Shown: piece by piece, positions 50,234 through 59,657 of the stretch
Numbering within the stretch: the stretch's first letter is position 1
Layout: every line of letters starts with the position of its first letter
Source of the DNA: Mesorhizobium tamadayense
GTDB taxonomy: Bacteria; Pseudomonadota; Alphaproteobacteria; Rhizobiales; Rhizobiaceae
NCBI RefSeq assembly: GCF_003863365.1
Contig: NZ_RQXT01000008.1
Span: 1 to 64,000 of the forward strand
Direction: 5' to 3'
Length of the DNA: 64,000 nucleotides
Made by a program: the position numbers and the translations under genes
Notes under the pieces: model-generated
Database searches by the model: none
What the model saw: the letters and a program-made list of their open reading frames with translations, nothing else
What the model was told of the DNA's origin: nothing

Positions 50234-51499
50234 ATGCGCGAAGCCAGCCATCATGTCGTGGTTGTCGGCGCGGGGTTCGGCGGCCTCGAGCTCACCCGCG
50301 CGCTTGCCGGCGCGCCGGTGCGCATCACCATGATCGACAAGCGCAACCATCACCTGTTCCAGCCGCTGCTATACCAGGTGGCGACCACGTCACTGGCGAC
50401 TTCGGAGATCGCCTGGCCGATCCGTCACCTCTTACGCAGGCGCAAGGATGTGACGACCATTTTAGGCAATGTCATCGGTGTCGACCGCAAGGCTAAGCAC
50501 GTGCTGCTCGATGACGGCAGCGCGGTTCCCTACGACACGCTGGTGCTCGCCACCGGCGCGCGTCACGCCTATTTCGGCCATGACGAATGGGAGCCTTTCG
50601 CGCCCGGGCTGAAGACGCTGGAGGATGCCACCACGATCCGGCGCCGCATCCTGCTCGCCTTCGAAGAGGCCGAGCGTGAGACCGATCCTGCCAGGCGTCA
50701 GGCGTTGCTTACGCTGGTCATCGTCGGCGGTGGACCGACTGGGGTCGAGCTCGCTGGCACGATCGCGGAACTTGCCCGTGACACGCTGCATGGCGAATTC
50801 CGCAACATCGACACGCGGCAGGCGCGCGTGGTGTTGATCGAAGCCGGCGACCGGATCCTCGCCAATTTTGCGCCGGAGCTATCAGCCTACGCGCAAAAAG
50901 CGCTGGAGCGGCTTGGCGTGACGGTCGAGCTTGGCCGCGCCGTCACGCAACTGGATGCCGAGGGCGTCGTTTTTGGCGGCGCGCATCTGCCGGCAAAGAC
51001 CATCCTGTGGGCGGCAGGCGTTGCCGCTTCGCCGGCGGCGGAATGGTTGGGCGCGTCGGCCGACCGGGCGGGCAGGGTGCTGGTAGAACCCGATCTCACG
51101 GTGCCGGGCAGCCCGGAGATCTTTGTCATCGGCGACACGGCGCATCTGTTGCGGCCGGATGGAAAGCCGGTGCCGGGCGTCGCACCCGCGGCCAAGCAAC
51201 AGGGCAAGCATGTCGCCGCGACCGTCAAGGCGCGTCTGGCCGGCGACAACACGCCGCGTCCGTTCCAATACCGGCATGACGGTGATCTGGCGACGATCGG
51301 CAAGCGCGCCGCCGCGATCGACTTCGGCTGGATCAAGCTCACCGGCTGGCTCGCCTGGTGGCTGTGGGGCATCGCCCACATCTATTTCCTGATCGATTTC
51401 CGCAACCGGCTCGCGGTGTCGCTTAGCTGGCTATGGATATATTTCACCGGACAGCGCAGCGCCCGGCTGATCACCCAGGGCGACGACGACAAGAGTTGA
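50234..51499 (+). CDS. Type II NADH dehydrogenase (NAD(P)/FAD-dependent oxidoreductase)
   Basis: The 421-residue flavoprotein has the FAD-binding GAGFGGLE near the N-terminus, the NADH-binding GGGPTGVELAGTIAELARD and the second FAD motif VFVIGDTAHL-like (EIFVIGDTAHLLRPDG). A C-terminal hydrophobic region (GWLAWWLWGIAHIYFLIDF) fits membrane association, as in NDH-2 enzymes that feed electrons to quinone without pumping protons. The ATG at 50234 follows GAGGTGG; the longer open frame upstream has no homology. Confidence 0.9.
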   Translation: MREASHHVVVVGAGFGGLELTRALAGAPVRITMIDKRNHHLFQPLLYQVATTSLATSEIAWPIRHLLRRRKDVTTILGNVIGVDRKAKHVLLDDGSAVPYDTLVLATGARHAYFGHDEWEPFAPGLKTLEDATTIRRRILLAFEEAERETDPARRQALLTLVIVGGGPTGVELAGTIAELARDTLHGEFRNIDTRQARVVLIEAGDRILANFAPELSAYAQKALERLGVTVELGRAVTQLDAEGVVFGGAHLPAKTILWAAGVAASPAAEWLGASADRAGRVLVEPDLTVPGSPEIFVIGDTAHLLRPDGKPVPGVAPAAKQQGKHVAATVKARLAGDNTPRPFQYRHDGDLATIGKRAAAIDFGWIKLTGWLAWWLWGIAHIYFLIDFRNRLAVSLSWLWIYFTGQRSARLITQGDDDKS

Positions 51500-51639
51500 T
51501 TGCCGGCCACGTTGTTTTCATCGACGCGTCACCTTGTCGTGATCAACAGGCTTTCAGCAGACGTGGACTCACAGCGCCGTCGACGCCATGTTCCGCATCC
51601 GGGGCAGGGGTTGTCACGTTGTCGAAGAGGAGGAAAGCG

Positions 51640-53613
51640 ATGTCACAACCGCTCGTCAGTCGCCGCTCGTTCCTGGCCGGTGCGGCCGCCGGCGGAGCGC
51701 TGATCATGCTGCATCCGTTCTCAGCCCGGGCTCAGGCCAACCAGGCGCATCTCAGGATCATGGAAACCACCGACATCCATGTGAACCTGCTGCCCTATGA
51801 TTACTACGCCGACAAAGCGAACGACACGATGGGTCTGTCGCGCACGGCCTCACTGATCGACGCTGTGCGCAAGCAAGCCACCAATGCGATGCTGATCGAC
51901 AATGGCGACCTGCTGCAGGGCAACCCGATGGGCGACTACATCGCCTATGAGAGGGGCATGAAGGACGGCGATCTTCACCCGATCATGAAGGGCATGAACC
52001 TGCTCGGCTACGAATGCTCAACGCTCGGCAACCACGAGTTCAATTACGGCCTGTCTTTCCTCGACAAGGTGCGGGCCGGCGCCAATTTCCCCTTCGTGTG
52101 CGCGAACCTGATCCGTGGCACGACGCTCGCGACGAACCCGCTCGACGACAAGCTCTACCTCAAGCCCTATGTCATCCTCGACAAGAAGATCAAGAACGGC
52201 TCCGGCGCCGAACAGCCGATCAAGATCGGCGTGATCGGCTTCGTGCCGCCGCAGATCATGGTCTGGGACCTGAAGAACCTCGAAGGCAACGTCCAGACGC
52301 GTGACATCGTCGAGGCCGCCAAGGCCTGGGTGCCGCAGATCAAGGAGGAGGGCGCCGATATCGTCATAGCGCTCTCGCATTCCGGCATCGATATCAAGCA
52401 AGGCGACAAGATGGAGAACGCCTCGTTCTTCGTCGCCGGCGTCGAGGGTATCGACGCGGTGTTCACCGGCCATCAGCATCTGGTCTTCCCCGGCAAGAAG
52501 GATTTCCAGGCGCTGGAGGGCGTCGACACCGAAAAAGGCACGCTGCAGGGCAAGCCGGCCGTGATGGGCGGCTTCTGGGGCTCGCATATGGGCCTGATCG
52601 ACCTGCTGCTGGAGCGCGACGGCTCGAAATGGCGCGTCGTCTCCGCGACGTCCGAGGCGCGCCCGATCTACGAACGCGTCGACAACAAGAACAAGGCAAC
52701 AGTCCTGGATGACAAGCGCATTATCGCTGCGCTCGCGCAGGATCACGAGGCGACTCTTGCCTATGTCCGCCGCCCCGTGGGCAAAACCTCCGCGCCGCTC
52801 TATTCGTATTTCGCCTTGGTCGCCGACGATCCGTCTGTGCAGATCGTCAACCAGGCGCAGAGCTGGTACCTGAAAGACATATTGAAGAGCACGCAGTGGA
52901 AGAACGTCCCGCTGCTTTCAGCGGCCGCACCCTTCAAGGCCGGCGGGCGCAATGGCGCCGACTACTACACTGACGTTCCGGTGGGCGATATTGCCATCAA
53001 GAACGTCGCCGACCTCTACCTCTATCCGAACACCGTGCGCGCGGTCGAAATCACCGGCGCGCAAGTCAAGGAATGGCTGGAAATGTCGGCTGGCATCTTC
53101 AACAAAGTCGAGCCGGGCAAGGCGGACCAGCCGCTGATCAACACTGACTTCCCATCCTATAATTTCGACGTCATCGATGGCGTCACCTACCGGATCGACC
53201 TGTCGCAGCCGCCGAAATACGACGCGAAGGGCGGCGTCGCCGACGCCGGTTCCAATCGCATCGTCGACCTGAAGTTCGACGGCAAACCGATTGATCCAGC
53301 AGCGAAATTCGTGGTCGCCACCAACAATTACCGCGCCGGCGGCGGCGGCAATTTCCCCGACATCAACGCCTCCAAGATCATCTACGAAGCGCCCGACACC
53401 AATCGCGACGTGATCGTGCGCTACGTCATCAGCGAGGGCACGATAAACCCGTCGGCGGACGGCAACTGGTCGTTCGCGCCGTTGCCCGGAGCCAGCGTCG
53501 TCTTGGAGACCGGACCCAGGGCGAAGGACTTTATCGATCAAGCGAAGTCCTTGAAAATCGAGCCCGCGGGCGAGGGCGAGGCGGGATTTGCCAAATACCG
53601 CATCACGCTTTGA
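51640..53613 (+). CDS. cpdB: 2',3'-cyclic-nucleotide 2'-phosphodiesterase / 3'-nucleotidase, Tat-exported
   Basis: The 657-residue protein begins with a twin-arginine signal (SRRSFLAGAAAGGALIMLHP). A metallophosphatase domain (TTDIHVNLLPYDYY, DNGDLLQGNP, LGNHEFNYGL, SHSGID, GHQHLVFPG) and a 5'-nucleotidase C-terminal domain (about 390-600, with NYRAGGGGNFPDI) follow. It degrades periplasmic cyclic nucleotides and 3'-nucleotides, supplying phosphate and nucleoside. The start is fixed by GAGGAGGAAAGCG. CpdB of enterics is Sec-exported, whereas this one has a Tat motif. Confidence 0.92.
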   Translation: MSQPLVSRRSFLAGAAAGGALIMLHPFSARAQANQAHLRIMETTDIHVNLLPYDYYADKANDTMGLSRTASLIDAVRKQATNAMLIDNGDLLQGNPMGDYIAYERGMKDGDLHPIMKGMNLLGYECSTLGNHEFNYGLSFLDKVRAGANFPFVCANLIRGTTLATNPLDDKLYLKPYVILDKKIKNGSGAEQPIKIGVIGFVPPQIMVWDLKNLEGNVQTRDIVEAAKAWVPQIKEEGADIVIALSHSGIDIKQGDKMENASFFVAGVEGIDAVFTGHQHLVFPGKKDFQALEGVDTEKGTLQGKPAVMGGFWGSHMGLIDLLLERDGSKWRVVSATSEARPIYERVDNKNKATVLDDKRIIAALAQDHEATLAYVRRPVGKTSAPLYSYFALVADDPSVQIVNQAQSWYLKDILKSTQWKNVPLLSAAAPFKAGGRNGADYYTDVPVGDIAIKNVADLYLYPNTVRAVEITGAQVKEWLEMSAGIFNKVEPGKADQPLINTDFPSYNFDVIDGVTYRIDLSQPPKYDAKGGVADAGSNRIVDLKFDGKPIDPAAKFVVATNNYRAGGGGNFPDINASKIIYEAPDTNRDVIVRYVISEGTINPSADGNWSFAPLPGASVVLETGPRAKDFIDQAKSLKIEPAGEGEAGFAKYRITL

Positions 53614-53686
53614 AGTTGCGGCAGGGCCCTTTGTGAGACGCGCTCGCTAACTTTGACCGCTCTTCGTTATTGTCTTTGTATTGCGC

Positions 53687-54124
53687 TCAGCTGAGTTCTT
53701 GGGCGAGTCCGATGAGAAGCCCTTCAGGCCCGCGGATATAGCAGAGCCGATAGGCGTCTTTATACTGGACGACTTCGCCTACGAGCTGCGCGCCGCGTTT
53801 GCGGAGCCTTTCAAGCGTCTCGTCGATGTCGTCCACGGCGAACATGACCCGGAGGTAGCCTAGAGCGTTCACCGGGGCGTTGCGGTGATCCGCGACGGTA
53901 GGCGGCGTGAGGAAGCGGGAGAGCTCGAGCCGGCCGTGGCCATCCGGCGTGCGCATCATGGCAATCTCGACGCGCTGATCGCCCAGTCCAGTGACGCGTC
54001 CGGCCCATTCGCCTTCTATCGTCGCCCGCCCTTCGAGCTCGAGGCCGAGCTCGCGAAAGAAATCGATCGTCCCTCCGAGGTCATCGACGACGATTCCTAT
54101 ATTGTCCATCCGTTTGAGCGCCAT
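53687..54124 (-). CDS. VOC (glyoxalase/dioxygenase) family protein
   Basis: A 145-residue single-domain member of the vicinal oxygen chelate superfamily: MDNIGIVVDDLGGTIDFFRE, then ARLELSRFL-type (GRLELSRFLTPP) and a second half ending in YIRGPEGLLIGLAQEL. The metal-ligand positions typical of the fold are His/Glu-like but partly substituted. Function unknown; isomerases, dioxygenases and resistance proteins share the fold. Confidence 0.85.
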   Translation of the reverse strand: MALKRMDNIGIVVDDLGGTIDFFRELGLELEGRATIEGEWAGRVTGLGDQRVEIAMMRTPDGHGRLELSRFLTPPTVADHRNAPVNALGYLRVMFAVDDIDETLERLRKRGAQLVGEVVQYKDAYRLCYIRGPEGLLIGLAQELS

Positions 54125-54277
54125 GTGTCCAATCTACCAGGTGTCGTCTCGTTAACAACCGACGGGAATTCGCATCAAACCGCGGAGAGGGTAACCTGGA
54201 AGCGCAAAACCGGTGACGTCGGACAATTGCCGCCAAGGCGCTCTGGTTCGGGCCGACGACATGCGTTAGCTTTAGCC

Positions 54278-54412
54278 ATGCGCTATGTGATCGTCATCGT
54301 CGCCATCACCTTCTTCCTGATCTGGGACGGCCTTTACAACCACGGCCAGTACCTCGATGCGACCGTCAGGGAGATGTCGCGCATCGTGCGCTACGTCACC
54401 GGAGCGGCCTGA
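54278..54412 (+). CDS. Small single-pass membrane protein (44 residues)
   Basis: Starts MRYVIVIVAITFFLIWDGLY and ends REMSRIVRYVTGAA. One hydrophobic segment (residues 3-19) is followed by an amphipathic tail. Codon use resembles real genes here and the sequence looks like short proteins annotated in related rhizobia (recollection, unchecked). It lacks a strong ribosome site (TTTAGCC before the ATG), which lowers confidence. Confidence 0.6.
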   Translation: MRYVIVIVAITFFLIWDGLYNHGQYLDATVREMSRIVRYVTGAA

Positions 54413-54516
54413 GGTCGGCGCTGCCATCCTGACGGCAGGGCGCGACATCGTTGCCGGTTGACGCGACGGCCTCGCTCCCACAAAAACGCGCTCAACCGTC
54501 GATCGAGGAGGCTGGA

Positions 54517-54807
54517 TTGATCCGGCACATCGTTTTCTTCAGCGTAAAGCGCAAGGAAGATGTGGAGGCCGTGCGGTCTGGCCTGCAGGCGCTGGGCACG
54601 ATTCCGCACTCGAAACATTTCGAGGTGACGCTCAACACCAAGGTCGACCTGTTCTCCAACGCGATCGATGTGGTCGTCTACGCCGAGTTCGAGGACGAGG
54701 CGGCGCTCGCCGCCTACAAGGCGCATCCGATCTATGCGGAGACGACCTGCAAGGTGAAGCCGATGCGCGAACTGCGCTTTTCGGCGGACGTCGTTGCCGC
54801 CGCCTGA
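54517..54807 (+). CDS. Dabb family (stress-responsive alpha/beta barrel) protein
   Basis: From the TTG at 54517 the product is 96 residues, LIRHIVFFSVKRKEDVEAVR to MRELRFSADVVAAA, with the Dabb pattern (IDVVVYAEFEDEAALAAYKA, HPIYAETT). The TTG is chosen because GGAGG lies five bases upstream and the family begins M-I-R-H-I-V; an in-frame ATG at 54451 would add 22 non-conserved residues. Dabb dimers have varied roles; this one is unassigned. Confidence 0.83.
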   Translation: MIRHIVFFSVKRKEDVEAVRSGLQALGTIPHSKHFEVTLNTKVDLFSNAIDVVVYAEFEDEAALAAYKAHPIYAETTCKVKPMRELRFSADVVAAA

Positions 54808-54877
54808 GCCGGCGGCTATGCGCTTCGCTAATGCCGGACCTTGAACCGGCTCCCGGAATGGGGCACACCGCGCCGGT

Positions 54878-55753
54878 ATGATCAAAGCTTCGACCCATCC
54901 GCTCGACCATCTGGTTTTGCCAACGCTGAGCCTCGAGGTCGCAAGGCAGCGCCTCTCATCGCTCGGCTTTGTCGTCGCGCCGACCGGCGTCCACCCTTTC
55001 GGGACCGAGAACGCTTGCGTCTTTTTTGCTGACGGCACCTATCTGGAGCCACTGGCCGTCGGCGATGAAAAAACAGCTGGCCAGGCGATTGGCGAGGGCA
55101 ACGCCTTCGTCGCGCGCGACCGCCTTTACCGTAACAAGCTTGGCGACGAGGGCTTTTCCGCGGTCGTCTTCGGGACCGCCGACGCCAATGCCGACCATGC
55201 GCGCTATGTCGAAGCGGGGCTGTCCGGCGGCGCTATGCTGAGTTTTTCGCGCGCCTTCAGCGACGCCACGGGCAAAAGCGACACGGCATCGTTCAAACTG
55301 GCGTTCGTGGCCGATAAAAAAGCAACGGACGCATTCCTGTTCGCCTGCCAGCGCATCAACGCGCCGAAGATCGACCGCACCGCCCTGCAGGCGCATGCCA
55401 ATGGGGTGACCGGTATCGTCGAAGTCGTCGCGGTCAGCGACAGGCCTTCGAGCCAGGCCGGGCTGGTGTCCATCGCTGCCGGCCAGGACGCGAGCAGTGG
55501 TGACAAGGTTCGATTGCCCAACGCAACCCTGACCATCCTGACGCCCGAAGCATTTGCCTCACGCTTCGGTGTTTCGGCGGGGGTCTCTTCGGATATGCGT
55601 TTTGCGGCAGTCGTTTTCTCGATCCGCGACACGGCCTCCGCGACGCGCCCGCTTGCGGCGAACGCAATCGAACACAACATGAGCGGCAACGAGATCGTCG
55701 TGCCGCCGACGCCCGGTCAGGGCGCGGCCTTCATCTTTCGGGAGATCCCATGA
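54878..55753 (+). CDS. VOC family protein (glyoxalase-like domain)
   Basis: The 291-residue protein begins STHPLDHLVLPTLSLEVARQ, has FGTENACVFFADGTYLEPLA (His and Glu ligand positions) and a second half ending EIVVPPTPGQGAAFIFREIP. This is the glyoxalase-like two-domain arrangement of the VOC fold, with catalytic role unknown. It overlaps kdsA by four bases, so it is translationally coupled to KDO synthesis, an unexpected partner. Confidence 0.82.
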   Translation: MIKASTHPLDHLVLPTLSLEVARQRLSSLGFVVAPTGVHPFGTENACVFFADGTYLEPLAVGDEKTAGQAIGEGNAFVARDRLYRNKLGDEGFSAVVFGTADANADHARYVEAGLSGGAMLSFSRAFSDATGKSDTASFKLAFVADKKATDAFLFACQRINAPKIDRTALQAHANGVTGIVEVVAVSDRPSSQAGLVSIAAGQDASSGDKVRLPNATLTILTPEAFASRFGVSAGVSSDMRFAAVVFSIRDTASATRPLAANAIEHNMSGNEIVVPPTPGQGAAFIFREIP

Positions 55754-56592
55754 GCGAACCCCTGGCGCCCAATGCATCGGTAACCGTCGGCAAGGTCGTC
55801 TTCGCCAACAACGCGCCGCTGTCGCTGATCGCCGGCCCCTGCCAGCTCGAATCGCGCCAGCACGCCTTCGACATGGCCGGCGCGCTGAAGGAACTGACCG
55901 AGCGGCTGGGCATCGGCCTCGTCTACAAGACCAGCTACGACAAGGCCAACCGCACCTCGCTGACGGCGACGCGCGGAGCCGGGCTGGACACGGCGATGCC
56001 AATCTTCGACGATCTGCGCAAGACGTTTTCGTTGCCGGTGCTGACGGACGTCCACACCGAGGAGCAATGCGCGATCGTGGCGCCGCATGTCGACGTCCTG
56101 CAGGTCCCGGCTTTTCTGTCGAGACAGACCGATATGCTTGTCGCCGCGGCGCGGACCGGCAAGGTCGTCAACGTGAAGAAGGGCCAGTTCCTGGCTCCGT
56201 GGGACATGAAGAATGTCGTCGCCAAGATCACTGGCTCCGCCAACCCGAATGTGCTGGTCACCGAGCGTGGCGCGTCCTTCGGCTACAACACGCTGGTGTC
56301 GGACATGCGCGCGCTGCCCATCATGGCCGAGATCGGCGCGCCGGTGATTTTCGATGCCACCCATTCGGTGCAGCAGCCGGGCGGGCAGGGCGGCTCGACC
56401 GGCGGCGAGCGGCGCTTCGTCGAGACGCTGGCGCGCGCCGCGGTGGCGGTCGGCGTCGCCGGCGTCTTCATCGAGACGCACCAGGACCCTGACAATGCAC
56501 CCTCGGACGGCCCCAACATGGTGCCATTGAAGAACCTTCCGGCCCTGCTGGAAAAGCTTATGGCGTTCGACCGCATCGCCAAGGGACGCTGA
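55750..56592 (+). CDS. kdsA: 3-deoxy-8-phosphooctulonate synthase
   Basis: KdsA (280 residues) condenses phosphoenolpyruvate with arabinose 5-phosphate to KDO 8-phosphate for lipopolysaccharide. Conserved segments include LIAGPCQLESRQHAFDMAGA, YKTSYDKANRTS, VLTDVHTEEQC, GQFLAPWDMKNVVAKI, FDATHSVQQPGGQGGSTGGE and FIETHQDPDNAPSDGPNM. The last part reads TGGERRFVETLARAAVAVGV. Downstream eno supplies phosphoenolpyruvate in metabolism, though that gene is separate. Confidence 0.97.
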   Translation: MSEPLAPNASVTVGKVVFANNAPLSLIAGPCQLESRQHAFDMAGALKELTERLGIGLVYKTSYDKANRTSLTATRGAGLDTAMPIFDDLRKTFSLPVLTDVHTEEQCAIVAPHVDVLQVPAFLSRQTDMLVAAARTGKVVNVKKGQFLAPWDMKNVVAKITGSANPNVLVTERGASFGYNTLVSDMRALPIMAEIGAPVIFDATHSVQQPGGQGGSTGGERRFVETLARAAVAVGVAGVFIETHQDPDNAPSDGPNMVPLKNLPALLEKLMAFDRIAKGR

Positions 56593-56690
56593 CAGCGGCT
56601 GCCGGCGCCGAACCCGGCGCCCGGCTTGTGGCCGCCAAAAGCCGGTTGTAGGCTCGCCTTTGCAACTGAGCGTCTTGGCAGGAGGAAGCC

Positions 56691-56894
56691 ATGTCCGTCG
56701 CCCGCGTCACCGAAATCACGTCGTCGTCCGAGAAGAGCTTTCAGGATGCAATCGAGCAGGGCATCGCGCGCGCCGCAAAAACCCTGAAGAACGTCGAAGG
56801 TGCCTGGATCCAGGACCAGAAGGTTGTTGTCGAGAACGGCAAGATTGCGGCCTACCGCGTCAACATGAAGGTGACCTTCATCCTCACCGATTAG
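56691..56894 (+). CDS. Dodecin family protein
   Basis: A 67-residue dodecin: ARVTEITSSSEKSFQDAIEQ, KTLKNVEGAWIQDQKVV and a final strand YRVNMKVTFILTD. Dodecins form dodecameric shells that bind flavins (or related ligands) and may store or protect them. The tryptophan that stacks on flavin is present (GAWIQDQ). It is preceded by GGAGGAAGCC. Confidence 0.92.
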   Translation: MSVARVTEITSSSEKSFQDAIEQGIARAAKTLKNVEGAWIQDQKVVVENGKIAAYRVNMKVTFILTD

Positions 56895-56979
56895 GATCAG
56901 ACTGCCAGCGCAAGAGTCTGGAACCTTCGCCCGCTCCCCTCATTGTCCAAACAGGCATTCAACCGAGAGGAGCACCACC

Positions 56980-57345
56980 ATGACTACCCCGTCTGGGCAT
57001 ACCGAAGCCATTGCCGCCTCGCGCGTCATCGGTACGCCGGTCTACAACACCGAAGGCGACAGCATCGGCAGCATCGAAGACGTCATGCTCGACAAGATGT
57101 CGAATGGTATCATGTTTGCCGTGATCGGCTTCGGCGGTTTCCTCGGCATGGGCGAGAAATATCACGCCATCCCGTGGGCGGCTCTCGATTATGATGAAGA
57201 TAGGGGCGGCTACGTCGTGCCCTTCACCAAGGACCAGCTCAAGGCCGCACCGGCCTACTCAATCGAGGAATTGACCGGCGGCGACGGCGAAGCGGCCCGC
57301 GATGCGTCCTTCGAGTACTATCATGTAAAGCCTTATTGGCATTGA
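56980..57345 (+). CDS. PRC-barrel domain protein
   Basis: The 121-residue protein has a PRC-barrel (IGTPVYNTEGDSIGSIEDVM, AVIGFGGFLGMGEKYHAIPW). It is a small standalone member of the family found in many rhizobia and linked in general to RNA processing (RimM) or photosystems; here the role is unknown and stress-related expression is only a guess. The ribosome site is GAGAGGAGCACCACC. Confidence 0.9.
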   Translation: MTTPSGHTEAIAASRVIGTPVYNTEGDSIGSIEDVMLDKMSNGIMFAVIGFGGFLGMGEKYHAIPWAALDYDEDRGGYVVPFTKDQLKAAPAYSIEELTGGDGEAARDASFEYYHVKPYWH

Positions 57346-57372
57346 CCAACCAGATCGGCAGGCTGGAATCGA

Positions 57373-57398
57373 AAGGGCCCCGGCAAACCGGGGCCCTT
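57373..57398. terminator. Bidirectional terminator after the PRC-barrel gene
   Basis: AAGGGCCCCGG-CAAA-CCGGGGCCCTT perfect 11-bp stem between convergent genes; A/T-runs are short, so efficiency is uncertain. Confidence 0.7.
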
Positions 57399-57409
57399 CA
57401 GCGTCTGGA

Positions 57410-57526
57410 CTACTCTGCCGCGTGAAAAAGCTCCACTGAGCTCTGCTGGGGCTTCTGGGTATCACAGGACGTCAGGAACGCCGCCGCGATCAGGAACAAA
57501 CTCACGATACCGCTCAACTGGGACAT
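57410..57526 (-). CDS. Small lipoprotein (38 residues)
   Basis: MSQLSGIVSLFLIAAAFLTS followed by CDTQKPQQSSVELFHAAE. It has a short signal peptide with the lipobox LTSC, so the mature lipoprotein would be about 18 residues. GGAGGAG lies seven bases before the ATG. It resembles entericidin-like or other tiny rhizobial lipoproteins, without a confident family. It converges on the PRC-barrel gene. Confidence 0.78.
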   Translation of the reverse strand: MSQLSGIVSLFLIAAAFLTSCDTQKPQQSSVELFHAAE

Positions 57527-57684
57527 GGCGAAACTCCTCCTGTTTCGCCCCGCGCGAATATGACCATAGATCAGAACCGCATCTGGCGGGCATGACTTAT
57601 GATGACAGAAATTTGCGCTTCGTGACTCTTGTCGCCGGCAATAATTGCGGACGGCCCGATTGCCTTTTGCGGTGCTTTGGCTAA

Positions 57685-59001
<1,317 letters not shown>

Positions 59002-59028
59002 TCCGGACAAATTGTCTTGGCTGTTGAG

Positions 59029-59054
59029 AGAGGTGGGTTTTCCCGCCTCTTTTT
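59029..59054 (+). terminator. Rho-independent terminator after eno
   Basis: AGAGGTGGG-TTTT-CCCGCCTCT stem (one wobble pair) followed by a T-run. Confidence 0.85.
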
Positions 59055-59158
59055 ATTTCGGCAGGCCTCATTCCGGCCGGCCGTAACCGTCCATTAAGCA
59101 CAATCGGGCGAAATACGACTCATAGCCGCCTGCGTTCGCGGCCGCGAGGGTTCGGGTC

Positions 59159-59482
59159 ATGTGGACACGTCAGCACAAGCAGAGAAACACCGGCAGGCTG
59201 ATCATTCCGTCGCTCTGCGTGCTGTTCCTGGCCTATTTCGGCTTCCATGCCTATCACGGCGAGTTCGGCATCTACTCCAAGTATCGGCTGCAGGCCGAGG
59301 CGGCCGAACTGCAGGCTAGGCTTGATGCCGTTAAGGCGCGCCGGGTCGACTTCGAACGCCGCGTCCAGCTCTTGCATGAAGGCACGCTGGAGAAGGACAT
59401 GCTTGACGAGCAGGCCCGAAAGGCGCTCAATCTGTCCCAGCCTGACGAAATCACCATCATGCTGCCCGCCTCGGCAAAATAA
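59159..59482 (+). CDS. FtsB/DivIC-family septum formation initiator
   Basis: The 107-residue protein has a short cytoplasmic start, one membrane segment (LIIPSLCVLFLAYFGFHAYH) and a coiled coil (residues 40-75, LQAEAAELQARLDAVKARRV), as in the FtsB/DivIC divisome proteins that pair with FtsL. It is also encoded next to eno in other bacteria, which supports the call. It lies between the eno terminator and the pdh operon. Confidence 0.87.
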   Translation: MWTRQHKQRNTGRLIIPSLCVLFLAYFGFHAYHGEFGIYSKYRLQAEAAELQARLDAVKARRVDFERRVQLLHEGTLEKDMLDEQARKALNLSQPDEITIMLPASAK

Positions 59483-59530
59483 CCGAACTTCGGTTAATCG
59501 AGCTTATTCGCAATGATTCTAATCGCTTAG

Positions 59531-59579
59531 ATGCATGCCAGCCATGCATTTTTCAGCATGGCGCAATGCATCCTTGCAT
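59531..59579. promoter_or_regulatory. Cluster of ATGCATG dyads upstream of pdhA
   Basis: ATGCATG-CCAGC-CATGCAT (59531-59549, followed by TTTT) and ATGCA-TCCT-TGCAT (59566-59579) lie within 50 bases, some 80-130 bases before pdhA. They may bind a regulator of the operon. The first dyad could also act as a weak terminator of the upstream gene. Confidence 0.5.
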
Positions 59580-59657
59580 GTTAGCCTCCCTCAAATCGGT
59601 GGGGAGACGGTCGCTCTCCCTGAATGTCCGCGAAGAGACGCCAACAGGGAGTGATGC

